Below are positions 23,815 to 32,494 of a stretch of 64,000 nucleotides of DNA, piece by piece. Location: the NCBI RefSeq assembly GCF_019236175.1, contig NZ_JAFAJM010000024.1, forward strand, positions 124,001-188,000, written 5' to 3'. The position numbers and the translations under genes are program-made. Numbering within the stretch: position 1 is the stretch's first letter; each line of letters opens with the position of its first letter. This DNA comes from Chryseobacterium sp. (GTDB lineage Bacteria > Bacteroidota > Bacteroidia > Flavobacteriales > Weeksellaceae). Below the pieces are notes generated by a model, which saw nothing but the letters and a program-made list of their open reading frames with translations, did no database searches and was not told the origin of the DNA.

Positions 23815-25455
23815 TTATTCATGGGTCTTTATATAAAGCAAAGCTCTTTCCAGTACCTCATCGCGGTCATTTTTAATACCCTCCACGGTAGGCTTTACCA
23901 TAATGTCGGGAATGATACCGATTCGCTGCGTTTCCCGGCCGTCGGGATAATAAGCGCCAAGCCCGGTAAAACAGGTTTCAATATTGGCAATCTTAAACAG
24001 AATAATATCTCCGTTGGCCCCCGAAGTATTACTTCCGATGACTTTTGCTTTCGGATGCTGTTTAAACATCATTGTGGTTGTTTCTGCCTGGCTTTGGGTA
24101 TTTTCATCAACCAGAACTATTATATTTCCTTTATAATAATCTTTGTTTTTTCTTCCGATATAATTTGTCCTGCTATAAAACTTTCCGGGATAAGAGGTAT
24201 CCGGAAAATTGAATTGATAGTAAGCGGTCGTTTTTGGAAGTATAAAATTACTCAGAGGCATTATAGTTTGTTTCGGATAGTTCCTGAGATCAAAAATAAT
24301 GGATTCCGTAGACTGTAGATTTTTATACATCTCATCAAGATCTTCCTTTTCAATGATCCCCATATTAACGTAACCGATCTTTTTTTTAGTATCCAGAAAT
24401 TTCCATTTGGATACAGGAAGGGAAGCTTCACGAAGAATATCTTTTACAAAATAGGTTTTGGAAGTAAAAGAAAGATTTTGCCCGTTCCTTTCCACCTTTA
24501 CGGAAACCGAATCGTTATTGCTGAAAAGAAAAAGATTTTTCACCTTCTTTATCTTTCCCCAGGAATTGGATGCCGGGACATATTTACTGAAATTATTGAC
24601 CATCTGCGGAATGGTTTTGCCATTAATATCATAGATGACATCTCCGATGGATAAAGGAACCTCCTCATTGAAACGATTTTTGTTCACTTTTGTAATAACC
24701 AGTTTTCCTTCTGCATAAACATATTCCACCGGAATTTTTTTATTCCCGTATTGATTAAGACTGATCAGATTTGAATATAAAAAAGCATGAGAGTCATCCG
24801 TTTTGGCAACCAGCTCAGCTAAAGTCAGCTGGTAATTTTCATCATTACTGACCGCAAGGAATTTTGGAATCATTTCTGATAAAACATCATTCCAATTCTG
24901 ATCCGTTTCATATTTATACGGAAAAAAATATTCTACATAATTCCAGTATCTGAATAATTCAAATAAACTGACTGATCGGGACGTGAATGAAGAACCATAA
25001 GAATTTTCATTTTTAAAATAAACTTTTCTTCCGCTTTTTCCCAGGTAATAATGCCTTCCGGTATTCCTGTTATTTTGAATTTTATGAAGTTCCTGGGTTA
25101 GACTTTCTGTAAATATACCGGTGTCATTCATCCAGCTCAGGTCAAAGTTTTTTAAAAAATAGACTTGGTCACCTTCTTTTGAGCAGGACTTACATTCGTT
25201 GATTTTTCCAAGACTTTCAATCCAGTCAGCGTATAAAATATTTAATTCTGAGCGGGTATTCACTTTTTCAAGATCATTGATCTTCTGAAAAAGCTGCTGA
25301 TCCCAGTTCATTGTTCCCTGAGCTACCTGAGGATGGTAATATTTCAAAAATCCCCAAACCCTGCACAGAGACTCCAATTTCTGATTTTCAGATAAAATCT
25401 GACCCGGGAAATGCAAACTTAAAAAGAAGATAAAGAAAGATAAGCATTTTCCCAT
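23815..25455 (-). CDS. S41 family C-terminal-processing-type peptidase
   Basis: 546 residues from ATG 25455. An upstream ATG at 25479 falls inside a good -7 box (25477-25484), so I prefer the second one, which also begins a better signal peptide (MGKCLSFFIFFLSLHFPGQ). An N-terminal helical domain (ESLCRVWGFLKYYHPQV, repeated in part as LFELFRYWNYVEYFFPYKY) precedes a PDZ domain (IGDVIYDINGKTIPQM) and the tail-specific protease domain. The catalytic serine is in DENTQSQAETTTMMF and the SNTSGANGD loop follows. Expected to be periplasmic or surface-exposed; substrate unknown. Confidence 0.87.
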   Translation of the reverse strand: MGKCLSFFIFFLSLHFPGQILSENQKLESLCRVWGFLKYYHPQVAQGTMNWDQQLFQKINDLEKVNTRSELNILYADWIESLGKINECKSCSKEGDQVYFLKNFDLSWMNDTGIFTESLTQELHKIQNNRNTGRHYYLGKSGRKVYFKNENSYGSSFTSRSVSLFELFRYWNYVEYFFPYKYETDQNWNDVLSEMIPKFLAVSNDENYQLTLAELVAKTDDSHAFLYSNLISLNQYGNKKIPVEYVYAEGKLVITKVNKNRFNEEVPLSIGDVIYDINGKTIPQMVNNFSKYVPASNSWGKIKKVKNLFLFSNNDSVSVKVERNGQNLSFTSKTYFVKDILREASLPVSKWKFLDTKKKIGYVNMGIIEKEDLDEMYKNLQSTESIIFDLRNYPKQTIMPLSNFILPKTTAYYQFNFPDTSYPGKFYSRTNYIGRKNKDYYKGNIIVLVDENTQSQAETTTMMFKQHPKAKVIGSNTSGANGDIILFKIANIETCFTGLGAYYPDGRETQRIGIIPDIMVKPTVEGIKNDRDEVLERALLYIKTHE

Positions 25456-25476
25456 GAAGATTACTGTGTTTTCTTT

Positions 25477-25484
25477 CAAAGATA
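25477..25484 (-). promoter_or_regulatory. Promoter -7 box of the S41 peptidase gene
   Basis: On the minus strand this reads TATCTTTG, matching TAnnTTTG, 21 bases before the chosen ATG at 25455. Confidence 0.65.
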
Positions 25485-25571
25485 AACCTTTCGGATTACC
25501 ACTGCAATAGCAGGTTGGCTTTAAGTAAGATCTTTAAGGGGAAATTAATCAGACTTACAATTTAAAATCCC

Positions 25572-25579
25572 TAACTTTG
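25572..25579 (+). promoter_or_regulatory. Promoter -7 box of the HD-domain gene
   Basis: TAACTTTG fits TAnnTTTG and lies 21 bases before ATG 25601. It also covers the TTG at 25577 that would otherwise be the longest start. Confidence 0.68.
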
Positions 25580-25600
25580 TTTACTAATATTGACGTTTCA

Positions 25601-26827
25601 ATGCAGAATAAGCTAAAAATCATCAACGATCCCGTTCACGGATTTATCAAAATACCACACGAAATTTTATTTGATATCATTGAACATCCTTATTTTCAGA
25701 GATTAAGAAGGATCGGGCAGACAGGACTTTTACATCTGATTTTTCCCGGAGCAACACATACCAGATTCCACCATGCTTTAGGAGCGATGCATCTGATGTT
25801 TACAGCATTGGAAACCCTGAAACAAAAAGGAGTTAAGATTTCAGAAGAAGAGGAAAAAGGAGCTATGCTGGCGATTTTAATGCATGATATCGGACACGGG
25901 CCGTTTTCGCATGCATTAGAAAGCATGCTGATGGATGACTGGCATCATGAAAATCTTTCTTTGTTGTTAATGAACGAGCTGAATGATGAATTTGACGGGC
26001 AGCTTTCCATGGCCATTGAAATGTTTCAGGGAAAATATCACAGAAAGTTTTTCAATCAGCTGATTTCATCCCAACTGGATGTTGACCGCCTCGACTATCT
26101 GAAAAGAGACAGCTTTTTTACAGGAGTGTCAGAGGGAAATATCAATACCCAGCGAATCATTTCCATGATGAACGTTTGTGAAGAAGGAGAGCTTGTGATT
26201 GATGCGAAAGGAATTTATTCTATTGAAAACTTTTTGACCGCCCGTATGTTTATGTACTGGCAGGTATATTACCATAAGACCTCTGCTTTGGCTGAATTTC
26301 TTTTGGTTAAAATTCTTGAAAGAGCAAAATATCTGGTATCTCAGGGTTTTGAGCTTCCGGCAACCGATAATCTGAAGTATTTTTTATACCGCGGAAAGAG
26401 TACGGCTACTGACGAAGATATAGAAAGATTTACAAAACTTGATGATAATGACGTGATTCAGGCGATGAAAGAATGGCAGAATTCTGATGATTTTATTTTG
26501 TCATATTGGTGTAAATGTGTGATTCAGAGAAATCTGCCGAAGACCATCATCTCCTCTCATCCATTTGAACCTAAAACCATTCAGGAAAAAATAAAGAATA
26601 CCAATGAATTTTTCGAAATAGATAACGGAGAGCAGTTGGTGCATGAAATTAAAAGAAAACTCGTTCCATATAACACAGAAAAACAACCGATTTATCTGCT
26701 TCAGAAAAATGGGAAAAAAACAAGGCTTCATGAGTCAGAAGATCAGCTTTTATCGGGGTTGATGGTGAATAAGACCACAAGACATATTCTCATGTTTCCA
26801 AGAGATATTTCACAATTAGATTCTTAA
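25601..26827 (+). CDS. HD-domain phosphohydrolase (dNTPase/SAMHD1-like)
   Basis: 408 residues. The N-terminus KIINDPVHGFIKIP and the following HPYFQRLRRIGQTGLLHLIFPGATHTRFHHALG are the signature of the SAMHD1-like HD family. The HD motif is H95-D96 in ILMHDIGHGPFSH, and the downstream metal/active site segment SSQLDVDRLDYLKRDS is complete. Bacterial members hydrolyse dNTPs or related nucleotides; the true substrate here is not known. It is a single gene between the S41 peptidase (divergent) and lpxD, which has its own promoter. Confidence 0.9.
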   Translation: MQNKLKIINDPVHGFIKIPHEILFDIIEHPYFQRLRRIGQTGLLHLIFPGATHTRFHHALGAMHLMFTALETLKQKGVKISEEEEKGAMLAILMHDIGHGPFSHALESMLMDDWHHENLSLLLMNELNDEFDGQLSMAIEMFQGKYHRKFFNQLISSQLDVDRLDYLKRDSFFTGVSEGNINTQRIISMMNVCEEGELVIDAKGIYSIENFLTARMFMYWQVYYHKTSALAEFLLVKILERAKYLVSQGFELPATDNLKYFLYRGKSTATDEDIERFTKLDDNDVIQAMKEWQNSDDFILSYWCKCVIQRNLPKTIISSHPFEPKTIQEKIKNTNEFFEIDNGEQLVHEIKRKLVPYNTEKQPIYLLQKNGKKTRLHESEDQLLSGLMVNKTTRHILMFPRDISQLDS

Positions 26828-26864
26828 AGGAATATTAAAATTTACGATCCGAAACTAAAACATG

Positions 26865-26893
26865 TTTGCAAATTATAGAATTTCTTATCTTTG
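26865..26893 (+). promoter_or_regulatory. lpxD promoter
   Basis: TTTG at 26865-26868, 17-base spacer, then TATCTTTG at 26886-26893: an excellent match to the Bacteroidota TTTG-N17-TAnnTTTG arrangement. The expected transcription start falls at or within a few bases of the lpxD ATG (26900), so the mRNA may be leaderless. Confidence 0.78.
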
Positions 26894-26899
26894 CAGAAT

Positions 26900-27931
26900 A
26901 TGGAATTTACAGCTTCGCAAATTGCAAGTTTTATTGACGGAAAAATAATAGGTGACGAAAATGCGCTTATTACAGGGGTTTCACCAATTGAAAATGGGGA
27001 GTCAGGACATCTTTCTTTTATAGCACAAGATCGATTTTCTCATTTTTTAGATACCTCAAAATGTTCTGTTATCATCGTTTCTGAGAAACTTTTAGTTAAA
27101 GATAATTACATCCCTACCATCATTGTAGTAAAAGATGCCTATCTTTCTTTTCAAGTCCTGATGAATTTATATCAGGAAATGAGAGGAAGAAAAGAAGGTG
27201 TTGAAGACGGTTCTTCTATCCACGATACTGCTGTGATAGGAGATAAAGCTTATATCGGTGCATTTACTTATGTATCGGAGAAAGCTAAAATAGGAGAGGG
27301 ATCACAAATCTATCCGCATGTTTACATTGGAAAAGGCGTGAAAATTGGTAAAAATTGTAAAATAGACAGTGGTGCCAGAATTTATGACTATTGTATCATT
27401 GGAGATAATTGTGTGATTCATTCCAATACTGTAGTAGGAGGAGACGGGTTTGGTTTCCAGCCGACTGCAGAAGGGTTTAAAAAAATTCCACAACTTGGAA
27501 ATGTAATTATTGAAGATGATGTAGAAATAGGATCAAACTGTAGTATTGACAGGGCGACGATAGGGTCTACGATTATCGGAAAAGGAACGAAAATTGATAA
27601 CCTGATCCAGATTGCACACAATGTGAAGATTGGTCAGAATAATGTCATTGCAGCACAGGCCGGTATCGCAGGTTCTACAACTATTGGTGACTGGAATCAG
27701 ATTGGAGGTCAGGTAGGAATCGTAGGACACATCAAAATCGGAAATCAGGTGAAAATTCAGGCTCAGAGCGGCGTGAATTCAAGCGTTAATGATAAAGAAA
27801 CATTGTATGGTTCACCAGCAATCAGTTACAATGACTATTTGAGAAATTATGTTCATTTCAGGAATTTTACTGAAATCGTAGGCAGAATAAATAATCTTGA
27901 GAATACCTCAAAAGATAATACTAATGAGTGA
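26900..27931 (+). CDS. lpxD: UDP-3-O-(3-hydroxyacyl)glucosamine N-acyltransferase LpxD
   Basis: 343 residues from ATG 26900; the TTG at 26891 is inside the promoter box. N-terminal uridine-binding domain (TASQIASFIDGKIIGDEN), then a long left-handed beta-helix of hexapeptide repeats. The catalytic histidine lies in LIQIAHNVKIGQNN. It adds the second acyl chain to UDP-glucosamine in lipid A synthesis. It is the first gene of lpxD - lpxC/fabZ - lpxA, overlapping the next start by 8 bases. A second LpxD-like gene is at 30853. Confidence 0.94.
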   Translation: MEFTASQIASFIDGKIIGDENALITGVSPIENGESGHLSFIAQDRFSHFLDTSKCSVIIVSEKLLVKDNYIPTIIVVKDAYLSFQVLMNLYQEMRGRKEGVEDGSSIHDTAVIGDKAYIGAFTYVSEKAKIGEGSQIYPHVYIGKGVKIGKNCKIDSGARIYDYCIIGDNCVIHSNTVVGGDGFGFQPTAEGFKKIPQLGNVIIEDDVEIGSNCSIDRATIGSTIIGKGTKIDNLIQIAHNVKIGQNNVIAAQAGIAGSTTIGDWNQIGGQVGIVGHIKIGNQVKIQAQSGVNSSVNDKETLYGSPAISYNDYLRNYVHFRNFTEIVGRINNLENTSKDNTNE

Positions 27932-29321
27932 TATGCAAAAAACACTTCAGCAAGAGGTAACTCTTTCTGGAATTGGTCTTCACACGGGTAAAGAAGTAAA
28001 ACTTACCATTAAACCTGCTAAAGAAAATACAGGTTTTGTATTTGTAAGAACAGACTTGGAGGGGCATCCTCAGGTAGAAGCAGATGTAAATTATGTTGTT
28101 GCCACAGAAAGAGGAACAACATTAGAAAAATTAGGAGTAAAAATTACGACTTGCGAACATCTTTTAGCAGCTTTAGTAGGTTGTGATATCGATAACGCAG
28201 TGTTAGAAATGGATGCTTCCGAACCTCCGATCTTAGACGGATCTTCAAAATACTTTGTTGAAGCCATTGAAAGTGTAGGAGTGGTGGATCAAAATGTGGC
28301 CAGAGAATATCTGGTTGTAAAAGAAGTTCTTACGTATAGTGATCCGGCTACAGGTTCGGAAATCACAATCATTCCTTCAGACACATACGAAGTAACTACC
28401 ATGGTAGATTTTGGAACAAAAGTATTAGGAACCCAAAATGCTACCCTTAAAAATATTTCCGAGTTTAAAGACGAAATTTCTTCAGCAAGAACATTCAGTT
28501 TCCTGCATGAATTGGAAATGCTTTTAGATCACGGACTGATCAAAGGTGGAGATATCTCAAACGCCATTGTTTATGTAGATAAAGATCTTACACCGGAAAC
28601 AACAGAAAAACTTAAAAAGGCCTTTGGTAAAGATAATGTTTCTATCAGACCCAATGGAATCTTAGATAATCTGAACTTAAACTATCCTAACGAAGCTGCA
28701 AGACATAAATTACTGGATGTAATAGGTGATCTGGCTTTAGCAGGGGTGAAAATAAAAGGGAAAGTTATTGCTAATAAACCGGGACACTATGTAAATACCC
28801 AGTTTGCAAAAAAACTCAACCGTCAGTGGAAATTACAGAAAAAGAAAAACGTTCCGGATTTTGACCTGACGAAAGAACCTGTATTTGATATCAACGGAAT
28901 CATGAAGCTTATGCCTCACAGACCACCGTTCTTATTGATAGATAAAGTTCTTGAGCTTTCAGATTCTCACGTGGTGGGATTGAAAAATGTTACTATGAAC
29001 GAGCCTTTCTTTGTGGGACATTTCCCTAAAGAGCCTGTAATGCCTGGTGTACTTCAGGTGGAAGCATTAGCTCAGACAGGAGGTATTCTTGTATTGGCGA
29101 GCGTTCCGGATCCTGAAAACTATTCTACTTATTTCATTAAAATTGATAAAGTGAAATTCAAAAGAAAAGTAATTCCGGGAGATACCCTGATCTTTAAAAT
29201 TGAATTAATAGAGCCTATAAGAAGAGGTATTGTTCATATGCAGGGGTACGGATATGTAGGAGATACAGTGGCAGTAGAAGCAGAGCTTATGGCTCAAGTT
29301 GCAAAAAATAAAGTTGATTAA
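27924..29321 (+). CDS. lpxC: Bifunctional LpxC deacetylase / FabZ dehydratase
   Basis: 465 residues from ATG 27924 (overlap ATGAGTGA with lpxD). Residues 1-310 are LpxC: LSGIGLHTGKEV, the zinc ligand in TTCEHLLAALVG, EPPILDGSS, and the zinc site NEAARHKLLDVIGD. From about 325 it is FabZ: LMPHRPPFLLIDKV, catalytic His in GHFPKEPVMPG and catalytic Glu in LQVEALAQTGG. The enzyme performs the committed step of lipid A synthesis and the dehydration of 3-hydroxyacyl-ACP. The fusion is normal for Bacteroidota and joins two activities that compete for the same acyl-ACP pool. Confidence 0.96.
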   Translation: MSDMQKTLQQEVTLSGIGLHTGKEVKLTIKPAKENTGFVFVRTDLEGHPQVEADVNYVVATERGTTLEKLGVKITTCEHLLAALVGCDIDNAVLEMDASEPPILDGSSKYFVEAIESVGVVDQNVAREYLVVKEVLTYSDPATGSEITIIPSDTYEVTTMVDFGTKVLGTQNATLKNISEFKDEISSARTFSFLHELEMLLDHGLIKGGDISNAIVYVDKDLTPETTEKLKKAFGKDNVSIRPNGILDNLNLNYPNEAARHKLLDVIGDLALAGVKIKGKVIANKPGHYVNTQFAKKLNRQWKLQKKKNVPDFDLTKEPVFDINGIMKLMPHRPPFLLIDKVLELSDSHVVGLKNVTMNEPFFVGHFPKEPVMPGVLQVEALAQTGGILVLASVPDPENYSTYFIKIDKVKFKRKVIPGDTLIFKIELIEPIRRGIVHMQGYGYVGDTVAVEAELMAQVAKNKVD

Positions 29322-30116
29322 ATGATTCATCAATTAGCAGCCGTAGATAAACGCGCAAAAATCAGCAAAAACGTAATTGTAGAACCTTTTACTACAATTG
29401 CAGGGGACGTAGAAATTGGAGAAGGAACATGGATTGGGCCAAACGTTACCATCATGGAAGGAGCAAGAATCGGAAAAGACTGTAAAATATTTCCGGGTAC
29501 TGTGATTTCTGCAATCCCTCAGGACTTGAAGTTCGATGGAGAGGATACACAAACCATTATCGGGGATAACACCACTTTAAGAGAATGTGTAACAGTAAAT
29601 AGAGGGACCAAGGCACTAGGATATACAAAAATAGGCAGTAACTGCCTGATCATGGCTACTTCACACGTTGCTCATGACTGTATCATAGGAGATAATGTGA
29701 TTATTGCAAATGGTTGCGGTATTGCAGGACATGTGGAAATCGGTGATTTTACCGTTATGGGAGGATTATCCGCGGTTCAGCAGTTTGGTAAAATCGGAAA
29801 ACATACCATGATCTCCGGAGGATCTCTGATCAGAAAAGATATTCCCCCTTACGTAAAAGTAGCAAGAGACCCGATCTCTTATGCGGGAATCAACTCTGTT
29901 GGGTTAAGAAGAAGAGGCTTCTCTAATGAGAAGATCTTTGAAATTCAAAAGATTTACAGAGCTATTTTCCAAATGAAAATGAACGTTTCCCAGGCGTTGG
30001 CATATATTGAAAAAGAAATGCTTCCTACCGCTGAAAGAGATGAAATTCTACAATTTATCCAAAACTCACCAAGAGGTATTGTAAAAGGATACGGAACAAG
30101 CAAAGACAGCAATTAA
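29322..30116 (+). CDS. lpxA: Acyl-ACP--UDP-N-acetylglucosamine O-acyltransferase LpxA
   Basis: 264 residues, normal length. Hexapeptide-repeat beta-helix from the N-terminus (IHQLAAVDKRAKISKNV...). The catalytic histidine is in the segment MATSHVAHDCIIGD near residue 120, followed by GGLSAVQQFGKIG and the helical C-terminal domain (SVGLRRRGFSNEKIFEIQKIYR). It catalyses the first step of lipid A synthesis. The start codon follows the upstream stop with no gap. Confidence 0.96.
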   Translation: MIHQLAAVDKRAKISKNVIVEPFTTIAGDVEIGEGTWIGPNVTIMEGARIGKDCKIFPGTVISAIPQDLKFDGEDTQTIIGDNTTLRECVTVNRGTKALGYTKIGSNCLIMATSHVAHDCIIGDNVIIANGCGIAGHVEIGDFTVMGGLSAVQQFGKIGKHTMISGGSLIRKDIPPYVKVARDPISYAGINSVGLRRRGFSNEKIFEIQKIYRAIFQMKMNVSQALAYIEKEMLPTAERDEILQFIQNSPRGIVKGYGTSKDSN

Positions 30117-30216
30117 CAGAAGAAAATTGCAGTAGGATGAAAAACGGAATAGTGGAATCACCTATTGACCGGAAGTCCGATAAAAGAGTAAGTAAAAAAG
30201 ATAATATATAAAATTA

Positions 30217-30783
30217 ATGGCAACAAGTAACGATATCAGAAAAGGGCTTTGTATTGAGTACAGCAATGATATTTATAAAGTAATCGAGTTTCTTCACGTA
30301 AAACCAGGAAAAGGACCCGCTTTCGTAAGAACAAAATTAAAATCGGTGACTAACGGTAAAGTAATTGATAATACTTTCTCTGCAGGACACAAAATTGAAG
30401 AAGTAAAGGTAATCACCAGAAAATTCCAATATCTTTATGATGATGAGAACGGATTCCACTTCATGAATAATGATGACTTCTCTCAATTATATATCAATAA
30501 AGAAATGATTGAAAACTCTCAGTTTATGAAGGCTGGTGAAGAAGTAACCATCATTTTGAAAGAAGCAGATGAAACGCCTCTTTCTGCTGAACTTCCACAG
30601 TCTGTATTTCTGGATGTTATCGAAGCTGATCCGGGAGTAAAAGGAAACACAGCAACCAATGCTCTTAAAAACGCAATCGTTGAAACAGGAGCAAGAGTTA
30701 TGGTTCCGTTATTTATTGAACCGGGAGACAGAATTAAAGTAAGTACTGAAGACGGTAGCTACTTAGAAAGAGTAAAAGAATAA
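30217..30783 (+). CDS. efp: Translation elongation factor P
   Basis: 188 residues, standard three-domain EF-P. The loop that enters the peptidyl-transferase centre is HVKPGKGPAFVRTKLK with Lys in the PGKGP tip near residue 32. It relieves ribosome stalling at proline runs. No EpmA/EpmB-like modification gene is visible in the window. 100 bases separate it from lpxA, so it may be cotranscribed or have its own promoter. Confidence 0.96.
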   Translation: MATSNDIRKGLCIEYSNDIYKVIEFLHVKPGKGPAFVRTKLKSVTNGKVIDNTFSAGHKIEEVKVITRKFQYLYDDENGFHFMNNDDFSQLYINKEMIENSQFMKAGEEVTIILKEADETPLSAELPQSVFLDVIEADPGVKGNTATNALKNAIVETGARVMVPLFIEPGDRIKVSTEDGSYLERVKE

Positions 30784-30797
30784 ATAAAATTTACATC

Positions 30798-30832
30798 AAT
30801 TCGGTTTGCACTAGCATTCCGAATTTTGTTTT
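30798..30832 (+). terminator. Possible terminator after efp
   Basis: AATTCGG / CCGAATT stem (30798-30804 and 30819-30825) with a 14-base loop followed by TTGTTTT. The stem is short, so readthrough into the LpxD-like gene is possible. Confidence 0.5.
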
Positions 30833-30852
30833 ATAAGAAAATCTATATTGTT

Positions 30853-31755
30853 ATGAGATTCCATTCTCCGCAAAAGCTTAAAACGATTGCTGATTTAATA
30901 GGCTCAAAATTTATTGGCCCGGAAGACTTCGAAGTATTGGGGTCCAACGAAATTCATATGGTAAAACCAGGTGAAATTGTTTTTGTCAATCATCCTAAAT
31001 ATTACGACAAAGCATTAAATTCTGCCGCTACCATTATTTTAATTGATAAAGAAGTGGAATGTCCGGAGGGAAAAGCACTTCTTGTTTCGGACGATCCCTT
31101 CAGGGATTTTAATAAGATCAATACTCATTTTACCAGAATTTACAACTTTACAGAAGAACTTCATGATGCTGAAATAGGAGAAGGGACTAAAATTCATCCT
31201 TCCGCAGTTATCGGAAATAATGTGAAAATCGGAAAGAACTGTCTTATCTTTCCCAATGTGGTTATTGGAGACAGAACTGAGATTGGAGACCATGTTATTA
31301 TTCAGTCAGGAACAGTACTTGGAGGTGATGCATTCTATTACAGAAAACTGGACGGCAACTTTGACCGCTTAATTTCCGTTGGAAATGTTGTCATTGAAAA
31401 CAATGTAGAAATTGGCAACAACTGTACAATCGACAGAGGAGTTACAGATTCTACCGTCATTGGTGAAGGATCTGTACTTGATAATCAGATCCAGATAGGA
31501 CACGATACGGTAATAGGAAAAAAATGCCTTATCGCATCACAGGTGGGAATTGCAGGATGCTGTATTATTGAAGATGAGGTGACAATTTGGGGGCAGGCCG
31601 GTATCGCATCAGGTATCAGAATAGCTAAAGGAACTGTGCTTCTTGCAAAGGCCGGAGTCAACAGAGACCTTGAAAAAGGAACATACTTTGGACTTTTGGC
31701 CGAAGAGTTCAGAACTTATCTGAAAAAAGAAGTAAAACTGAGAAATCTCAAATAA
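30853..31755 (+). CDS. LpxD-like acyltransferase paralogue
   Basis: 300 residues from ATG 30853 (MRFHSPQKLKTIADLIGSKF); an upstream frame extension to 30826 is weak. It has an N-terminal LpxD-like domain (SNEIHMVKPGEIVFVNHPKYY) and a beta-helix with IDRGVTDSTVIG, and the catalytic-type histidine is kept in DNQIQIGHDTVIGKK. It is about 40 residues shorter than lpxD at 26900 and clearly diverged. It may acylate an alternative UDP-sugar or a different position, or serve lipid A remodelling. It lies directly after efp. Confidence 0.88.
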   Translation: MRFHSPQKLKTIADLIGSKFIGPEDFEVLGSNEIHMVKPGEIVFVNHPKYYDKALNSAATIILIDKEVECPEGKALLVSDDPFRDFNKINTHFTRIYNFTEELHDAEIGEGTKIHPSAVIGNNVKIGKNCLIFPNVVIGDRTEIGDHVIIQSGTVLGGDAFYYRKLDGNFDRLISVGNVVIENNVEIGNNCTIDRGVTDSTVIGEGSVLDNQIQIGHDTVIGKKCLIASQVGIAGCCIIEDEVTIWGQAGIASGIRIAKGTVLLAKAGVNRDLEKGTYFGLLAEEFRTYLKKEVKLRNLK

Positions 31756-31795
31756 ACAATTCTAAAGGTTTTATCTGAAATCAAAGAAATTTAAG

Positions 31796-31803
31796 TAAAT
31801 TTG
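31796..31803 (+). promoter_or_regulatory. Promoter -7 box
   Basis: TAAATTTG matches TAnnTTTG and would give a leader of roughly 65-70 bases to the gene at 31875. Confidence 0.5.
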
Positions 31804-31874
31804 TGAGCATCAAAAATTTGTAATAGGCATCAGTTAAATTAAAAATCTTAATTTTAGGCATTATTGAACTAAAA

Positions 31875-32477
31875 ATGAAAAAATATTTACTATTGATTTT
31901 TATGACGGTTTTTTCTATGTCTTTTGGACAGAAAACACTGGATGCTAAAATTATTACAAAAGAAAATGATACCCTGAATGTAAAAATAAAGGTGTCAACA
32001 AATGCATTTGATCCTAATCTTTTATATGTTACCAGCTTTAATACCAAAGTAACGGTGATAGGCGAAGACGGTAAAAAAACAAAAATTGAGGCTCCGGAAA
32101 TTAAAGAACTTTTTTTAACCGACTTTAATGGTAAAAAAAGAACTTTTATCAACAAATCCAGCGATCAGAAACTTCTCATGGAAAAATTATATGATGGCGA
32201 AAACTTAGAATGGTATCGCACATATAGCTCGACAATGGGAGGAGAAAATGCAAATGATTTTTTGTATAATAAAAAGACCAAGAAAGGATTCGGATTTATC
32301 TATTTTACAGGAATACCTAAAAAGAAACTTAAAGACTTTTTTAGTGATGAGCCTGAAATGATAAAGCTTCTGGAAAATACAGATAAAGGAGGCGGTTTTG
32401 CACATACTTCAGAATATGATAGCAGTATGTTAAGTATTCTTGAAAAATTTGAAGAATTAAAAAAAAATAATAAATAA
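31875..32477 (+). CDS. Secreted protein of unknown function
   Basis: 200 residues with a signal peptide ending SMSFGQ. The mature protein is charged and Lys-rich with predicted beta-strands at the front (DAKIITKENDTLNVKIKVST) and a possible helix at the end (MLSILEKFEELKKNNK). I recognise no family. It sits 17 bases before sucD, so the two may be cotranscribed, though the functions do not obviously connect. Confidence 0.72.
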   Translation: MKKYLLLIFMTVFSMSFGQKTLDAKIITKENDTLNVKIKVSTNAFDPNLLYVTSFNTKVTVIGEDGKKTKIEAPEIKELFLTDFNGKKRTFINKSSDQKLLMEKLYDGENLEWYRTYSSTMGGENANDFLYNKKTKKGFGFIYFTGIPKKKLKDFFSDEPEMIKLLENTDKGGGFAHTSEYDSSMLSILEKFEELKKNNK

Positions 32478-32494
32478 ATTAAAACAACAATAAA

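Noticed and set aside
23800..24318. Plus-strand frame opposite the S41 peptidase gene
   Set aside because: Shadow frame; no homology or start context.
25577..25600. TTG start of the HD-domain gene
   Set aside because: It lies inside the TAACTTTG box; ATG 25601 is better placed.
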